Source: Gammaproteobacteria bacterium (GTDB lineage Bacteria > Pseudomonadota > Gammaproteobacteria > Acidithiobacillales > Acidithiobacillaceae). Taken from it: a DNA stretch of 16,882 bases. The notes under the pieces were generated by a model. The model saw only the letters and a program-made list of their open reading frames with translations, did no database searches and was not told the origin of the DNA. Below, piece by piece: positions 1 to 8,256 of the stretch (positions are counted from its first letter, which is position 1; every line of letters starts with the position of its first letter). A program made the translations under genes and the position numbers. The stretch lies in NCBI GenBank assembly GCA_023381645.1, contig JAMCRJ010000102.1, forward strand, positions 1-16,882. Direction: 5' to 3'.

Positions 1-746
1 CCGTCCCGCCGCGGCACCAAATAATGATTATCGTGCATCAATATCGTATCGAGGACTCCGGGTTTTCCCTGAAACAGGAGGATTTGCCCGCGCACCGGAA
101 TGATATCCAGATGACTACCCGTTTCCGCAAGGATTTTTTCGCTCCAGGCACCGGCCGTCACGACGATCCGTTCTATCGGCATAAATCCGGCGGTGGTTTC
201 TACGCCCTCCAGTCGTTCCCCCCGTCTACGGAAACGGGTGACCGCGGTATTTTCATGCAATACGACGCCCAGTTGACGGCAACGTGCGGACATCGCCGCC
301 AGCAGGCGGGGGTTCCGTACCTGGGCGACCTCCGGACACCAGAGTGTTTGCGTTTTTTCTGCAGGCCCCAGGCGCCAATCCAGCCCCCACCTCGCCCCCC
401 AAGCCAACACATCATTTGGGATTTTCTCGTGTTCGCCCTCCAGAATAAGCAAACCGGAGGGTATCCATTCAGGATCGATGCCAGTTTGCTCTGCCAATCT
501 GGAAGTCAGGGAGCAATAGCGCTGCATACTATACAGCGCGAGACTCAATAGGGCAGGTGGGTAGCGCCACGGATACAGCGGGCTCAGGATGCCCCCACCA
601 GCCCATGATGCCTCCTGACCAATATGACCTTGATCGAGCACCGTAACCCGCAGACCGGCCTCCGCAAGCTTGATCGCACTGAGTAAGCCAATTGCGCCAG
701 CGCCAATGAGCAGAACATCCGTATGCGCAGAGATTTCAGTCGGCAT
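1..746 (-). CDS. thiO: ThiO-like FAD-dependent glycine/amine oxidase, N-terminal part (runs off the left edge)
   Basis: This is a FAD-dependent oxidoreductase of the D-amino-acid oxidase (DAO) fold, most like ThiO glycine oxidase, which makes the imine precursor of the thiazole ring of thiamine. The ATG at 746 opens 248 readable codons, and the frame is still open at base 1. Near the N-terminus a beta strand leads into GAGAIG (residues 15-20), the dinucleotide-binding glycine motif, and an acidic residue (Asp38) ends the second strand where FAD ribose is bound. SWAGGGILSP follows at about residues 47-56, a hallmark of this subfamily. HYLVPRRDG at the window edge matches the substrate-domain strand seen in ThiO proteins. 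Full-length relatives have roughly 340-370 residues, so about one third is missing. The start lies 16 bases after the tamB stop, which suggests co-transcription; the ribosome binding site is weak. The DAO assignment is firm. Glycine as substrate is inferred, because other DAO-fold oxidases share these motifs. Confidence 0.85.
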   Translation of the reverse strand, partial: MPTEISAHTDVLLIGAGAIGLLSAIKLAEAGLRVTVLDQGHIGQEASWAGGGILSPLYPWRYPPALLSLALYSMQRYCSLTSRLAEQTGIDPEWIPSGLLILEGEHEKIPNDVLAWGARWGLDWRLGPAEKTQTLWCPEVAQVRNPRLLAAMSARCRQLGVVLHENTAVTRFRRRGERLEGVETTAGFMPIERIVVTAGAWSEKILAETGSHLDIIPVRGQILLFQGKPGVLDTILMHDNHYLVPRRD

Positions 747-762
747 GTGAGCTTACCACCAC

Positions 763-3700
763 TTAAAAGTCGATACGGTAAAAAATGTTGGCGCCATTCT
801 GGGTCCCGCTCTCCGTCTGAACCTCAATATGGCGGGAAATCCGGTAACGCAGTCGTGCTACGGTACCGCTGCCCAGTACGGATTGTCCGACACTGAGATA
901 AAGATCGGGGGTAAGATAATGACCCATGGTCACCATGGCACCCGCCAGACCCGAGTTACCTTCGGAGCTTACACCTACATCAATGCCACTGCTATCCAGG
1001 CTATTGCCGAACAGTGCGGCACGGCTTGCAGAAAAGAGTGTTCCCGCAGCGGCGGAAAGCAGCGCATTCTGACTGGTGAGACCACTGCTCGGTGTACCCA
1101 GCACGAGATAGGAGAGGATATCCGTTTGCGACATGGAAGGTTTGGAGTAGAGCGCTACCTGGGGCACTTGCAGTGTACCGGTGACTTGTACGCCAGCCTC
1201 TACGGGGGTGTTGTCCACGGCGAAGCTAGAGGAGCCTTTGATGGTGCGTACCGCCAGCACGTCCAGGTTGGCTTGGTTCGCGGCACCGCGGAAAATGATG
1301 GAACCACGCTGGAAGGTGAGGGTGTGCCCATAAATCGCATAATGGCCATCCACCATGCGCAGTGTGCCATTAACCTGCGGACTTTGGCCGTCATGCATGT
1401 CTACGGCAAGGTCACCGACCAACCGGGCACGCAACCCGCTGATGATAACCCTCGCATCGTCCCCGAGGGTTACATGCACATTGACACCCAGGGCAGGGCC
1501 GCTGCTTTTGTGCTCATTTTTCACGAAAACGACGTCGCCTGAGGGCTTGGGTCCGCCGAAATCTGTACCCAATATACGCAGACGGTCGGTGTGTATATTG
1601 CCCTGCACGTCGATTTTCTTTAGGTTTCCGGAAACGCTCAGGTCGGGGCTGATCGCAGCTTGTACCTGCGGCAGATTGAGCGCCGTGAAGTTCTTCCCAG
1701 TGATGTGGAGCGTAAAATCATTCGCCTGCTGAAATTGGACGATGCCTGTCCCGGATATTTGGCCAGCGCCGGAGCTGGCTTGCAGTTGATTGATTCGCAA
1801 CTCTTTTCCATCTCCCACGAGTTGGGCGCCCACGTCACGAACCTCCAAACCCGCCTGCGGGACGAAAAAGCCCAGACCCTGGAGTTGTGCTGTACCTGTC
1901 CACTGCGGATGCGCCCAAGTACCCAGAACCTGTGCGTCAACAGTCCCTTGACCTTGCGGCTGAATCCGCAAACTCCCGATGGGGAGGGCGGCAAAAAGTG
2001 GCGCACCTACATGCGCCTTTATAGCCCCTTGTATTGGGGCATTGGCGTCCCAGCGCCAGGGCAGAACGAGTGTCGCGGGGCTGTGCAGGGTCATCTGGGC
2101 ATTACCCCAGTCATTGGCAAGACCAAGGTCAGCAGCAAGCGAGAGGTCTTTTGGCAACCAACGGAGTTGACCGGTAAACCGTTGCAGAGAGAGCGTATGC
2201 GATGTGCCTGCCTGCCGCCATTGCAATTGGGTTTTCTGAAAATTCCAAAGTCCTTCCGCCTGGCAAACTCCGTGACACTGCGCTTGCAGGTGTGCATTCA
2301 AAAAACCATGGAGCGATGCATCCTCCGCCTGCGCGAAAAAATCCAGAGGTAGAGATTGCAAATCGAGTCCCAAATCGGCCTGATTGGTGGCGGGATTGTA
2401 GTGACCTTGCGTGGTGATCCGAGCCGCATGCGCATCGGCGAAAGTCATTTTGCTGAGCGATGCAGCACCATTGACCCATTGCAGAGTGGCTGGGTGGAGT
2501 AACTGCCAGTTTCCCAGAGGGATGCTGGTCAGTATGGTCTTCTCCAATCGCAGTCCCCACGCATTGGCCTGATGAGACACCAACCCCATGACGGAGAGGC
2601 GGCTTTGCGGCCATTGCGCGTCCAGTCCCAGCGTAAAACGTGTTAATGGCCCTTGCGCATGGACCTGCAGATCAATGCGGTGGCCAGCGTATGCCAGTCC
2701 CTTTATATTGATCATAGCCTGCAAGGCGTTCGCGGCCCGGAATTCGGCCCGTGTTTTCAGTGTATTGATCTTTACACCATGATAGGCAAGCCCTTGTCCT
2801 GTGCCTTGGATTTCTCCAGTCCACTGCGCCTGAGGCCGCGCCACCCAACCCTGAAGCAGACTCTTACCTTGGGCACCGGGAAGCAAGCCCTGCCACTGCG
2901 CCACGTTGAGGACGAAATGCAGACGTTGTTGTAAATTACCTTGGGCGCCCAGGCTTACACCCGGACCAAAAAACTGTGCCTTTTGCAGATCCCACGCGCT
3001 CCCTGCGAAGTGCACCAACGCCTCGCCCTGCAAGGTTTGGCGGTAAAGCTGGCTAGGCAGCAATTGCAGCCGCACATCACCCGTGATGACTTTGGAAATT
3101 TGAGTGGCGTTGACGCTGAGGTCTCCGGAAAAATTGCCTGGTATCTGAGCCATAATGTGCTGTGTTTGCAGGCCCCTGACCCGAATTTGCCCGGTGACGG
3201 TGAGTTGCGGCCGCCACCGGACGGCCAGCACCGAAGGCAGCAGATCTGCGCCCAGCAGCTTGCCGGCATAATGGTATTGCAGGTTTTGGCGATTGCCGTT
3301 CACATTGCCCTGAATACCGCCGAATCTGGGATCACCGCGCAGCGCCAGTTGTCCTTGATAACGCTGAGTGTTCCCCCGCAAAGTCAAACTGACGGCCAAT
3401 GCGCCTACCGGTAACGTGCTGGGCTGCGCTTTTGCCAGGATCTGCTCGAAGCCGCCACTGATCTGGTAACTCCCTGCAGTATTGTCGGGCAAATCAAGAC
3501 GCCAATGCCCCTGTGCGGGTTTCTGGAGCGCAGGATTACTAAGCTGTAGTGATTGGAGCAAAATCTGCTGTGGAGAGATCTGCGTCATACCGCTCAAAGT
3601 CGTCAGTTGCTTGTTTTCTTGTACTTGAATATTCAGGGGGCCGCCAAATGTCTGGGCCGAAATGCCATGCCAGTGTGTTTCCCAAGTTATAATCAAGGGG

Positions 3701-4317
3701 TTAGTGGCACTGCCTTGTCTCCATACACCCAGGCTTTGCAGCCCGCGCTCTCCCATTTGCAGGTCTGCCGTAAGCTGGAGTCTGCCCTGGGGTATCTGCG
3801 CCGACAGGTTTTTGATGTGCAGATTGCCACGCCGCCAGGCCAGATCGGAAAATGTCGCCCGGGAGAGGACGAAGGGCTTCTGCGTTCCTTGCCATATGCG
3901 CAGGTTCGTACAAGCAACCGGGCTCAGTTTCAGGTCGATGAGACGGGTCCACAAAGGCAATGCGGGCCAGCGCAAATGAATGGGGCTAGGTTTATCAGAG
4001 GGCGCCGGCAGGTGCAAATCGGCTTGGTGAAGCTGGAGATCGGCAAAGTCGATTTCTCCCCAGAGCAAATGGGCAGGATGCAAGTGCCACTGCAAAGATC
4101 GCGCACGAAAGCGCATGTCCGCACCATGCCAGGAAATACCGGAAAGCCGCATCTTGCCGGTAAGCGAGCCTTTTACCTGTTTGACCTGTAAGTTTGGGAC
4201 CTGCGCTAACGCCCACTGTGCACCGTGGCTGGTAGTGAGCAGCCAGACTAGGACGGTGGCCAGCGTAATCAGGACCAGCAACACACCGGCAATAATGCCG
4301 TGGCGGATGCGTATCAC
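763..4317 (-). CDS. tamB: TamB, translocation and assembly module inner-membrane component (DUF490/AsmA-like)
   Basis: TamB is a very long periplasm-spanning protein that works with the outer-membrane barrel TamA in outer-membrane protein assembly and, by current understanding of the family, in moving phospholipid between membranes. This protein has 1184 residues. One N-terminal membrane anchor (about residues 8-27, IIAGVLLVLITLATVLVWLL) is followed by over 1000 residues of alternating beta-strand sequence with no further membrane segments, as expected for a beta-taco groove. The C-terminal TamB domain is clear: RMVDGHYAIYG, then GTLQVPQVALYSKPSMSQTD and ILSYLVLG. The protein ends in an amphipathic strand with terminal Phe (IFYRIDF). 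The start codon is GTG, and its first four bases GTGA contain the tamA stop, so translation is coupled; an AGGG lies about eight bases upstream. It is slightly shorter than the E. coli protein (about 1260 residues). The assignment is solid from the C-terminal domain, length and partner gene. Confidence 0.95.
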   Translation of the reverse strand: MIRIRHGIIAGVLLVLITLATVLVWLLTTSHGAQWALAQVPNLQVKQVKGSLTGKMRLSGISWHGADMRFRARSLQWHLHPAHLLWGEIDFADLQLHQADLHLPAPSDKPSPIHLRWPALPLWTRLIDLKLSPVACTNLRIWQGTQKPFVLSRATFSDLAWRRGNLHIKNLSAQIPQGRLQLTADLQMGERGLQSLGVWRQGSATNPLIITWETHWHGISAQTFGGPLNIQVQENKQLTTLSGMTQISPQQILLQSLQLSNPALQKPAQGHWRLDLPDNTAGSYQISGGFEQILAKAQPSTLPVGALAVSLTLRGNTQRYQGQLALRGDPRFGGIQGNVNGNRQNLQYHYAGKLLGADLLPSVLAVRWRPQLTVTGQIRVRGLQTQHIMAQIPGNFSGDLSVNATQISKVITGDVRLQLLPSQLYRQTLQGEALVHFAGSAWDLQKAQFFGPGVSLGAQGNLQQRLHFVLNVAQWQGLLPGAQGKSLLQGWVARPQAQWTGEIQGTGQGLAYHGVKINTLKTRAEFRAANALQAMINIKGLAYAGHRIDLQVHAQGPLTRFTLGLDAQWPQSRLSVMGLVSHQANAWGLRLEKTILTSIPLGNWQLLHPATLQWVNGAASLSKMTFADAHAARITTQGHYNPATNQADLGLDLQSLPLDFFAQAEDASLHGFLNAHLQAQCHGVCQAEGLWNFQKTQLQWRQAGTSHTLSLQRFTGQLRWLPKDLSLAADLGLANDWGNAQMTLHSPATLVLPWRWDANAPIQGAIKAHVGAPLFAALPIGSLRIQPQGQGTVDAQVLGTWAHPQWTGTAQLQGLGFFVPQAGLEVRDVGAQLVGDGKELRINQLQASSGAGQISGTGIVQFQQANDFTLHITGKNFTALNLPQVQAAISPDLSVSGNLKKIDVQGNIHTDRLRILGTDFGGPKPSGDVVFVKNEHKSSGPALGVNVHVTLGDDARVIISGLRARLVGDLAVDMHDGQSPQVNGTLRMVDGHYAIYGHTLTFQRGSIIFRGAANQANLDVLAVRTIKGSSSFAVDNTPVEAGVQVTGTLQVPQVALYSKPSMSQTDILSYLVLGTPSSGLTSQNALLSAAAGTLFSASRAALFGNSLDSSGIDVGVSSEGNSGLAGAMVTMGHYLTPDLYLSVGQSVLGSGTVARLRYRISRHIEVQTESGTQNGANIFYRIDF

Positions 4318-6188
4318 AAGCTGAACCCTACCGAAAAGGCGACCCGGACAGCAGGCGTTTGCGGGGCAACCAGTGGGTGCGCCACGTCAAAGCGTATGGG
4401 TCCAACGGGGGAATACCAGCGCACGCCTAGCCCAACATCTTGAAGCGCATGAAAACTGGACCAACTGTTGAATGCATTACCCACATCATAAAATGCGACG
4501 ACCGCCCAGTTTTTGGCGACAAAGCGCTGAATATCGAAGCCACCAACGGCAAGAAGACGCCCACCTTCCACTTCACCGTTCACAGCCAATGGCCCCTGCG
4601 ATTGATAGGCATAACCGGGCAGGCTATTTTGCCCACCTGCGAAAAATCGCAGATTGGGTGGCAGTTCGCCAATGGACCCAGTTAACCACATTGCCCCCAG
4701 TTTGGCATGGGTGCCGAGGACCCAGTCCTGACCCAAACGCCTGCGCCATTCTCCCTGAGCGCTAAAGCGGATAAAATTTGCATCGCTACCCCATACCTTG
4801 CTGGCACCCTCAATCCTGGCCGTCAGTGTATAGCCAGCTATGGGGCGCAAGATATTGCGGAAGTTTTGTATGCTATACTGTAGCGACGGATAGATATACA
4901 GGCTCGTATTAAACTGTCCAGCCACATTGTAGTTGGCGTCCTCAAAATTAACCAAGGCCTCTATGGTTTCACCTTTACTCAGACTGTTATCGCTGCGCAA
5001 TGACCACTGCCGACCAGCACTGGCAAGGATCTCGTTAGCATTATAGGCGGTCAGATTTTGATTCTGATAACTGCCTTGCGCAATATATTCGGATCCCAGG
5101 CGCGCACCGACCGGCCAGCTATAGGTAACACTGGCATTGCGATTCAGTTGCGCCGCCAAAATGGAAACGCGAACATGCTGTGCCTGTTCGAAAGCATTAT
5201 AATTATCATATATAATTGCTGCATTAGGACCGATATCAGTGCTATATCCGGCGCCTATTTTCAGGTGTTGCCCCGGCATGCTTTTCAAGTTAACTGAAAT
5301 AGGTATCGCATTATTTATCGCTTTTCCCAAATCGCCATGCACGGAAATATCAGAGAACCGGTCGGCATTGCGCAAATTGCTCTGAGTGACTGCCAGCGCC
5401 TTTGGTGAATACCAGTCTCCTGTCTTGAAAGAAATATAGCGCTGAATGAACCATCGCGGATAGTGCTCCGCACCAGTGATATTAATATCTCCAACTCGGA
5501 AGCGTGGTCCGGTATTGAGCCACAAATAAATATCTGCCCAGAACTGGTCACGATCCACAAGAATCTCATGGCGCGAATAACTGGCCTGCGCATAACCGCG
5601 CGCGGTGAGGAGTGAGAGGACATTCCCCTTCCAGTCCTCATAAATAACCTGATTGAGAACCCCTTCTTTATGAAGCGGAAACTGAGAGAACAGTTTTTGT
5701 AAAGCCGGCAGTTTGGATCCATCGCCGGTGGATTTTAGGTCGATTTTGCGGACCAGAACAGGCCGCCCAGGGGTGACGGAGAAGGTTACGAGGACTTTTC
5801 CCTTTGCAATGTTTTTGCTGCGCTCCGTCCAGGTGGCGCCGTAGTAACCATAGGCTTCGAGCGCATCCTTAAGGCGCAAACCGGCCACCATTTCTGCTTC
5901 TTCCAAACGGTCCGCCTGGGATCCGATCACCGCAGGGGGGAGAGCATGTGCGAGATTCGCTGCCAGGGGTCTGGAGATCCCTTCCACGATGAAAGTTACT
6001 TCATCAGCGTTAGCCATTCCACCGTACAGCAATGAAACACCCAAGCCCGTCAGCCATAGGCCACGGCGCAGGTCACGCAGACGACCGCGTTTCGCGCTTC
6101 CATCCTTCCTGACCGAACCCAGAAAACCTCCTGCCGTTTCATTTGTGGTCCAGCATAACCATAACGCCACAGGGAGTACTCGGGTCAA
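4314..6188 (-). CDS. tamA: TamA, Omp85-family outer-membrane barrel of the translocation and assembly module
   Basis: TamA is an Omp85/BamA-superfamily outer-membrane protein with periplasmic POTRA domains followed by a 16-strand barrel; it pairs with TamB. After a signal peptide (around residues 40-60, LWLTGLGVSLLYGGMANA), the first POTRA-like unit contains GLRLKDALEAYGYYGATW and further POTRA repeats follow to about residue 270. The barrel carries FFAGGQNSLPGYAYQSQGP, the Omp85 loop-6 region, and ends with GVRWYSPVGPIRFDVAHPL, the standard C-terminal signature. The start is uncertain. The outermost possible start in this frame is a TTG at 6188 with no good ribosome binding site, and it would put some 40 unusual residues ahead of the signal peptide. 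A perfect AGGAGG at 6132-6127 has no ATG, GTG or TTG in frame behind it, only a CTG at 6122, which would give 602 residues. The stop overlaps the tamB GTG by four bases. Family identity is certain; the first 20-30 codons are not. Confidence 0.93.
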   Translation of the reverse strand: MTRVLPVALWLCWTTNETAGGFLGSVRKDGSAKRGRLRDLRRGLWLTGLGVSLLYGGMANADEVTFIVEGISRPLAANLAHALPPAVIGSQADRLEEAEMVAGLRLKDALEAYGYYGATWTERSKNIAKGKVLVTFSVTPGRPVLVRKIDLKSTGDGSKLPALQKLFSQFPLHKEGVLNQVIYEDWKGNVLSLLTARGYAQASYSRHEILVDRDQFWADIYLWLNTGPRFRVGDINITGAEHYPRWFIQRYISFKTGDWYSPKALAVTQSNLRNADRFSDISVHGDLGKAINNAIPISVNLKSMPGQHLKIGAGYSTDIGPNAAIIYDNYNAFEQAQHVRVSILAAQLNRNASVTYSWPVGARLGSEYIAQGSYQNQNLTAYNANEILASAGRQWSLRSDNSLSKGETIEALVNFEDANYNVAGQFNTSLYIYPSLQYSIQNFRNILRPIAGYTLTARIEGASKVWGSDANFIRFSAQGEWRRRLGQDWVLGTHAKLGAMWLTGSIGELPPNLRFFAGGQNSLPGYAYQSQGPLAVNGEVEGGRLLAVGGFDIQRFVAKNWAVVAFYDVGNAFNSWSSFHALQDVGLGVRWYSPVGPIRFDVAHPLVAPQTPAVRVAFSVGFSL

Positions 6189-6224
6189 CGCACCCAGGAT
6201 TGCTCACAGCGTGGCGATTTGCCG

Positions 6225-6230
6225 AGTTTA
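6225..6230 (-). promoter_or_regulatory. possible -10 element upstream of tamA
   Basis: On the minus strand TAAACT is preceded by TG and one base (TGCTAAACT), an extended -10 form. No convincing -35 hexamer lies 17 bases upstream. It would start a transcript just ahead of the tamA reading frame. A second possibility is TTGACC at 6188-6183 with TATGGT 19 bases later, which would place transcription inside the currently open frame and favour a later tamA start. Both are weak sequence matches. Confidence 0.25.
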
Positions 6231-6350
6231 GCACGATTTATGGGGCCAGGATGCGGCGCGCGGAAGGGGAGAAGCGTACACACAATTCGCAGTGCGTACC
6301 TTACTGGTCTTCGACTTGGTCAGACTGTCTCAGGACACTCGAAAAGGTAA

Positions 6351-6614
6351 TCAACGATGGGGATCATCGAAAGGCGAACGTGGGCGGCGAATCTCCCGAT
6401 AGTCCGTAACCACGATATCCGTATGCATTCCCTTGCGCATTTTTCGCCGCTGCCACCAGAGGAAAAGCATTCCGCTACCCGCGAGAATGGCAACCGCAAT
6501 GACAGCGAAGATGGCAAAAAAGAATAGGCCGACCAGCAGGACCATGCTCACCATCACTGCGAGCAGACGTACCCACCAAGGCCCCCGACTGCTGAACGAT
6601 TGATAATAAGTCAT
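6351..6614 (-). CDS. small membrane protein of unknown function, 87 residues
   Basis: I do not recognise a named family. The ATG at 6614 has a good ribosome binding site (AAGGGAG, about six bases upstream), which supports it as a real gene. Residues 15-54 are almost entirely hydrophobic (WVRLLAVMVSMVLLVGLFFF, then AIFAVIAVAILAGSGMLFLW), enough for a tight two-helix hairpin or one long helix. A basic stretch follows (WQRRKMRKG, residues 54-62), and then a short polar tail with IVVTDYREIRR. By the positive-inside rule the tail should be cytoplasmic. The layout resembles the many small proteobacterial inner-membrane proteins with a hydrophobic core and a short basic C-terminal tail, but I cannot tie it to any function. 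It sits between dacB (103 bases upstream) and tamA (162 bases downstream) on the same strand. Gene reality is fairly sure; function is unknown. Confidence 0.75.
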   Translation of the reverse strand: MTYYQSFSSRGPWWVRLLAVMVSMVLLVGLFFFAIFAVIAVAILAGSGMLFLWWQRRKMRKGMHTDIVVTDYREIRRPRSPFDDPHR

Positions 6615-6685
6615 TACGCTCCCTTAAGCTTTTCAGAATACCACCGTATCTTCAGACTTCGAAACGGCTGCGGAAGTTCATTTAA

Positions 6686-6701
6686 CATAATAAGTATTAT
6701 G
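6686..6701. repeat. perfect AT-rich palindrome upstream of the small membrane protein gene
   Basis: CATAATA, a two-base centre (AG) and TATTATG form an exact 7+2+7 inverted repeat of 16 bases. It lies between the dacB stop and the ATG at 6614, about 72-87 bases before that ATG, in an AT-rich patch that could also hold a promoter (TTGGTT at the -35 distance from TGTTAA). Size and symmetry suit a dimeric regulator binding site. No T-run follows the arms, so it is not a convincing terminator. Which protein binds, if any, cannot be told. Confidence 0.4.
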
Positions 6702-6717
6702 CGAACCAAAAAACTTT

Positions 6718-8223
6718 CTACATGGGGTGGCCGCTCAAAGCGACACGCTGCACCAGGGCGTCCATTCGTCTGCGGATACGCTCTTCGGACCCTCGGAAAT
6801 GTTCAACCAAAATGGCAAACGCATATTGTGGGTGGCCGAGGTTATCCCGAATAAAACCAGCAAGAGACAACGCATCGCGCAGAGTACCCGTTTTGGCTTG
6901 CACCGTACCCGCAGGCAGAGCGCTCAGACGATGCCGGAGCGTTCCATCTTCGGCATTGACCGGCAGCGAATCGCGCCAGGAGCCCCCCCAGGGTTCCTGA
7001 TAAGAGTGCAACAGCATACGCACCAGATCTGCGGCGCTGAGGCGATCCTCACGAGATAATCCGCAGCCATCTACCAGTCGAGATTGGGTGTCAAGTATAC
7101 CGTTCACAGAAAGCCAACGGTGCAAGCCCTGCATGGTCGATGCACGGCTTCCATCACCGCCGCGAGCCAGATCCGCATCCCGGAGCAGTACTTCTACATG
7201 GGTGTTTTCACTCACCTTGTTGGCCACCGTGATCTCCTCCACCAATGGCGGTGACTCGTGTTTGGCCAATAAGGCATAGTGCGCATATCCCCTGGACTGC
7301 TTTGCACCGCGCTTGTTGTTCAATGCTTGGATAGGATTACCTACAAGAATACCCTTTTCCTCCAAAGCCTGTCGCAATGCTACGGCGGCAAAATAGGCTG
7401 GATCAGGCTGCGCCAGCATCGCGGCAAAAATACCGCCCTTGGCGGAAATCGCGCCAGTCAATAGATATCCGCTTCCAGATTTTTCCAGGCGTACGGGACG
7501 AATGGGATCCTCCGCCGAAACGGTGATCACCGTGTTCCGAATGAACCCTCCCGGGTTGGGCATGATCTCGGCGTTGGTGCGTACCCCCGGGGCCCGCCCC
7601 GGTCTGATTCGTACCGCGATCATGGCGTCGTTGAACATGAGTGCATGGATCGGTGCGCCATACCAATAGCGCTGATCCTGTTCCGTCCAACCCGGTAGCG
7701 CGCTATCTGCGGGAAAGTACGTGGCATCGGCCAGAATACCCTCCGGAATTTGGCGAACACCCGCAGCCCATACTTGAGCGGCAAGCATGCGCATAGGGTA
7801 CATGGGGTCATCTCGTACTGTTCGCCTGACAAACGGGAAGCGACGGCTGGAAAGATCGGGGTCGCCACCCCCCAGAAAAATCAAGGGCCCCCGCACTACG
7901 CCATCATCGATGGTCCGGGCCAGTATCCGAGTTTTCTGGTGAGATTCAGGCCCCAGTTCGTGCAGAATATACGCTGTGGTCAGCAGCTTCGCTGTGGACG
8001 CAGGCAGTTGTCCATGATCTGCCTGCACACTCAGAGTGGGCCTGCCCTTTTGCACATCCTGAATCAGAATACTCCATTGGCCGTCGCCAAACTGGGTGTT
8101 TGCGTCCTTCTGGCCGGTAGCGGCGATAGCGGGCATAAGCCAGAAAAACGGCAATATCCCGACAAAAAAATACCGCCATAACCGGCCTCCATCCCCTTTC
8201 CACAGCCTCCCATCCGAACGCAT
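6718..8223 (-). CDS. dacB: D-alanyl-D-alanine carboxypeptidase/endopeptidase, PBP4 type (peptidase S13)
   Basis: This periplasmic low-molecular-mass penicillin-binding protein removes terminal D-Ala from, or cleaves D-Ala-meso-DAP crosslinks in, peptidoglycan. It has 501 residues (E. coli PBP4 has 477). The ATG at 8223 follows GGAG by about nine bases. A signal peptide is visible (basic start, YFFVGILPFFWLMPAIA at about 18-34). All three active-site motifs of serine DD-peptidases are present: STAK (nucleophile Ser76, Lys79), SEN (338-340) and KTG (444-446). The long insert between the first two motifs is typical of S13 and separates it from the PBP5/6 family. Two small departures are seen: SEN where SDN is usual, and DGCGLS (385-390) where DGSGLS is usual. 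It lies 33 bases after ampG on the same strand, so the two are probably co-transcribed, which fits a link between wall trimming and muropeptide uptake. The identification is confident. Confidence 0.95.
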   Translation of the reverse strand: MRSDGRLWKGDGGRLWRYFFVGILPFFWLMPAIAATGQKDANTQFGDGQWSILIQDVQKGRPTLSVQADHGQLPASTAKLLTTAYILHELGPESHQKTRILARTIDDGVVRGPLIFLGGGDPDLSSRRFPFVRRTVRDDPMYPMRMLAAQVWAAGVRQIPEGILADATYFPADSALPGWTEQDQRYWYGAPIHALMFNDAMIAVRIRPGRAPGVRTNAEIMPNPGGFIRNTVITVSAEDPIRPVRLEKSGSGYLLTGAISAKGGIFAAMLAQPDPAYFAAVALRQALEEKGILVGNPIQALNNKRGAKQSRGYAHYALLAKHESPPLVEEITVANKVSENTHVEVLLRDADLARGGDGSRASTMQGLHRWLSVNGILDTQSRLVDGCGLSREDRLSAADLVRMLLHSYQEPWGGSWRDSLPVNAEDGTLRHRLSALPAGTVQAKTGTLRDALSLAGFIRDNLGHPQYAFAILVEHFRGSEERIRRRMDALVQRVALSGHPM

Positions 8224-8256
8224 CGTTTCGCTCCGATTTATAATTGTATGATACTA

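Noticed and set aside
24..551. A 175-codon plus-strand frame at the left edge
   Set aside because: It is antisense to the ThiO-like gene, whose glycine motif and SWAGGGILSP and HYLVPRRDG motifs are clear on the minus strand.
829..1542. A 237-codon plus-strand frame opposite tamB, with other long plus-strand frames such as 1660-2352 and 3553-4191
   Set aside because: They lie wholly antisense to the well-supported tamB, have no recognisable domain and show odd composition. In GC-rich genes such shadow frames are expected.
6083..6166. A frameshifted tamA start at ATGAAACGG near the AGGAGG
   Set aside because: That frame ends after about 28 codons, while the signal peptide is intact in the tamA frame. 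There is no sign of an indel.
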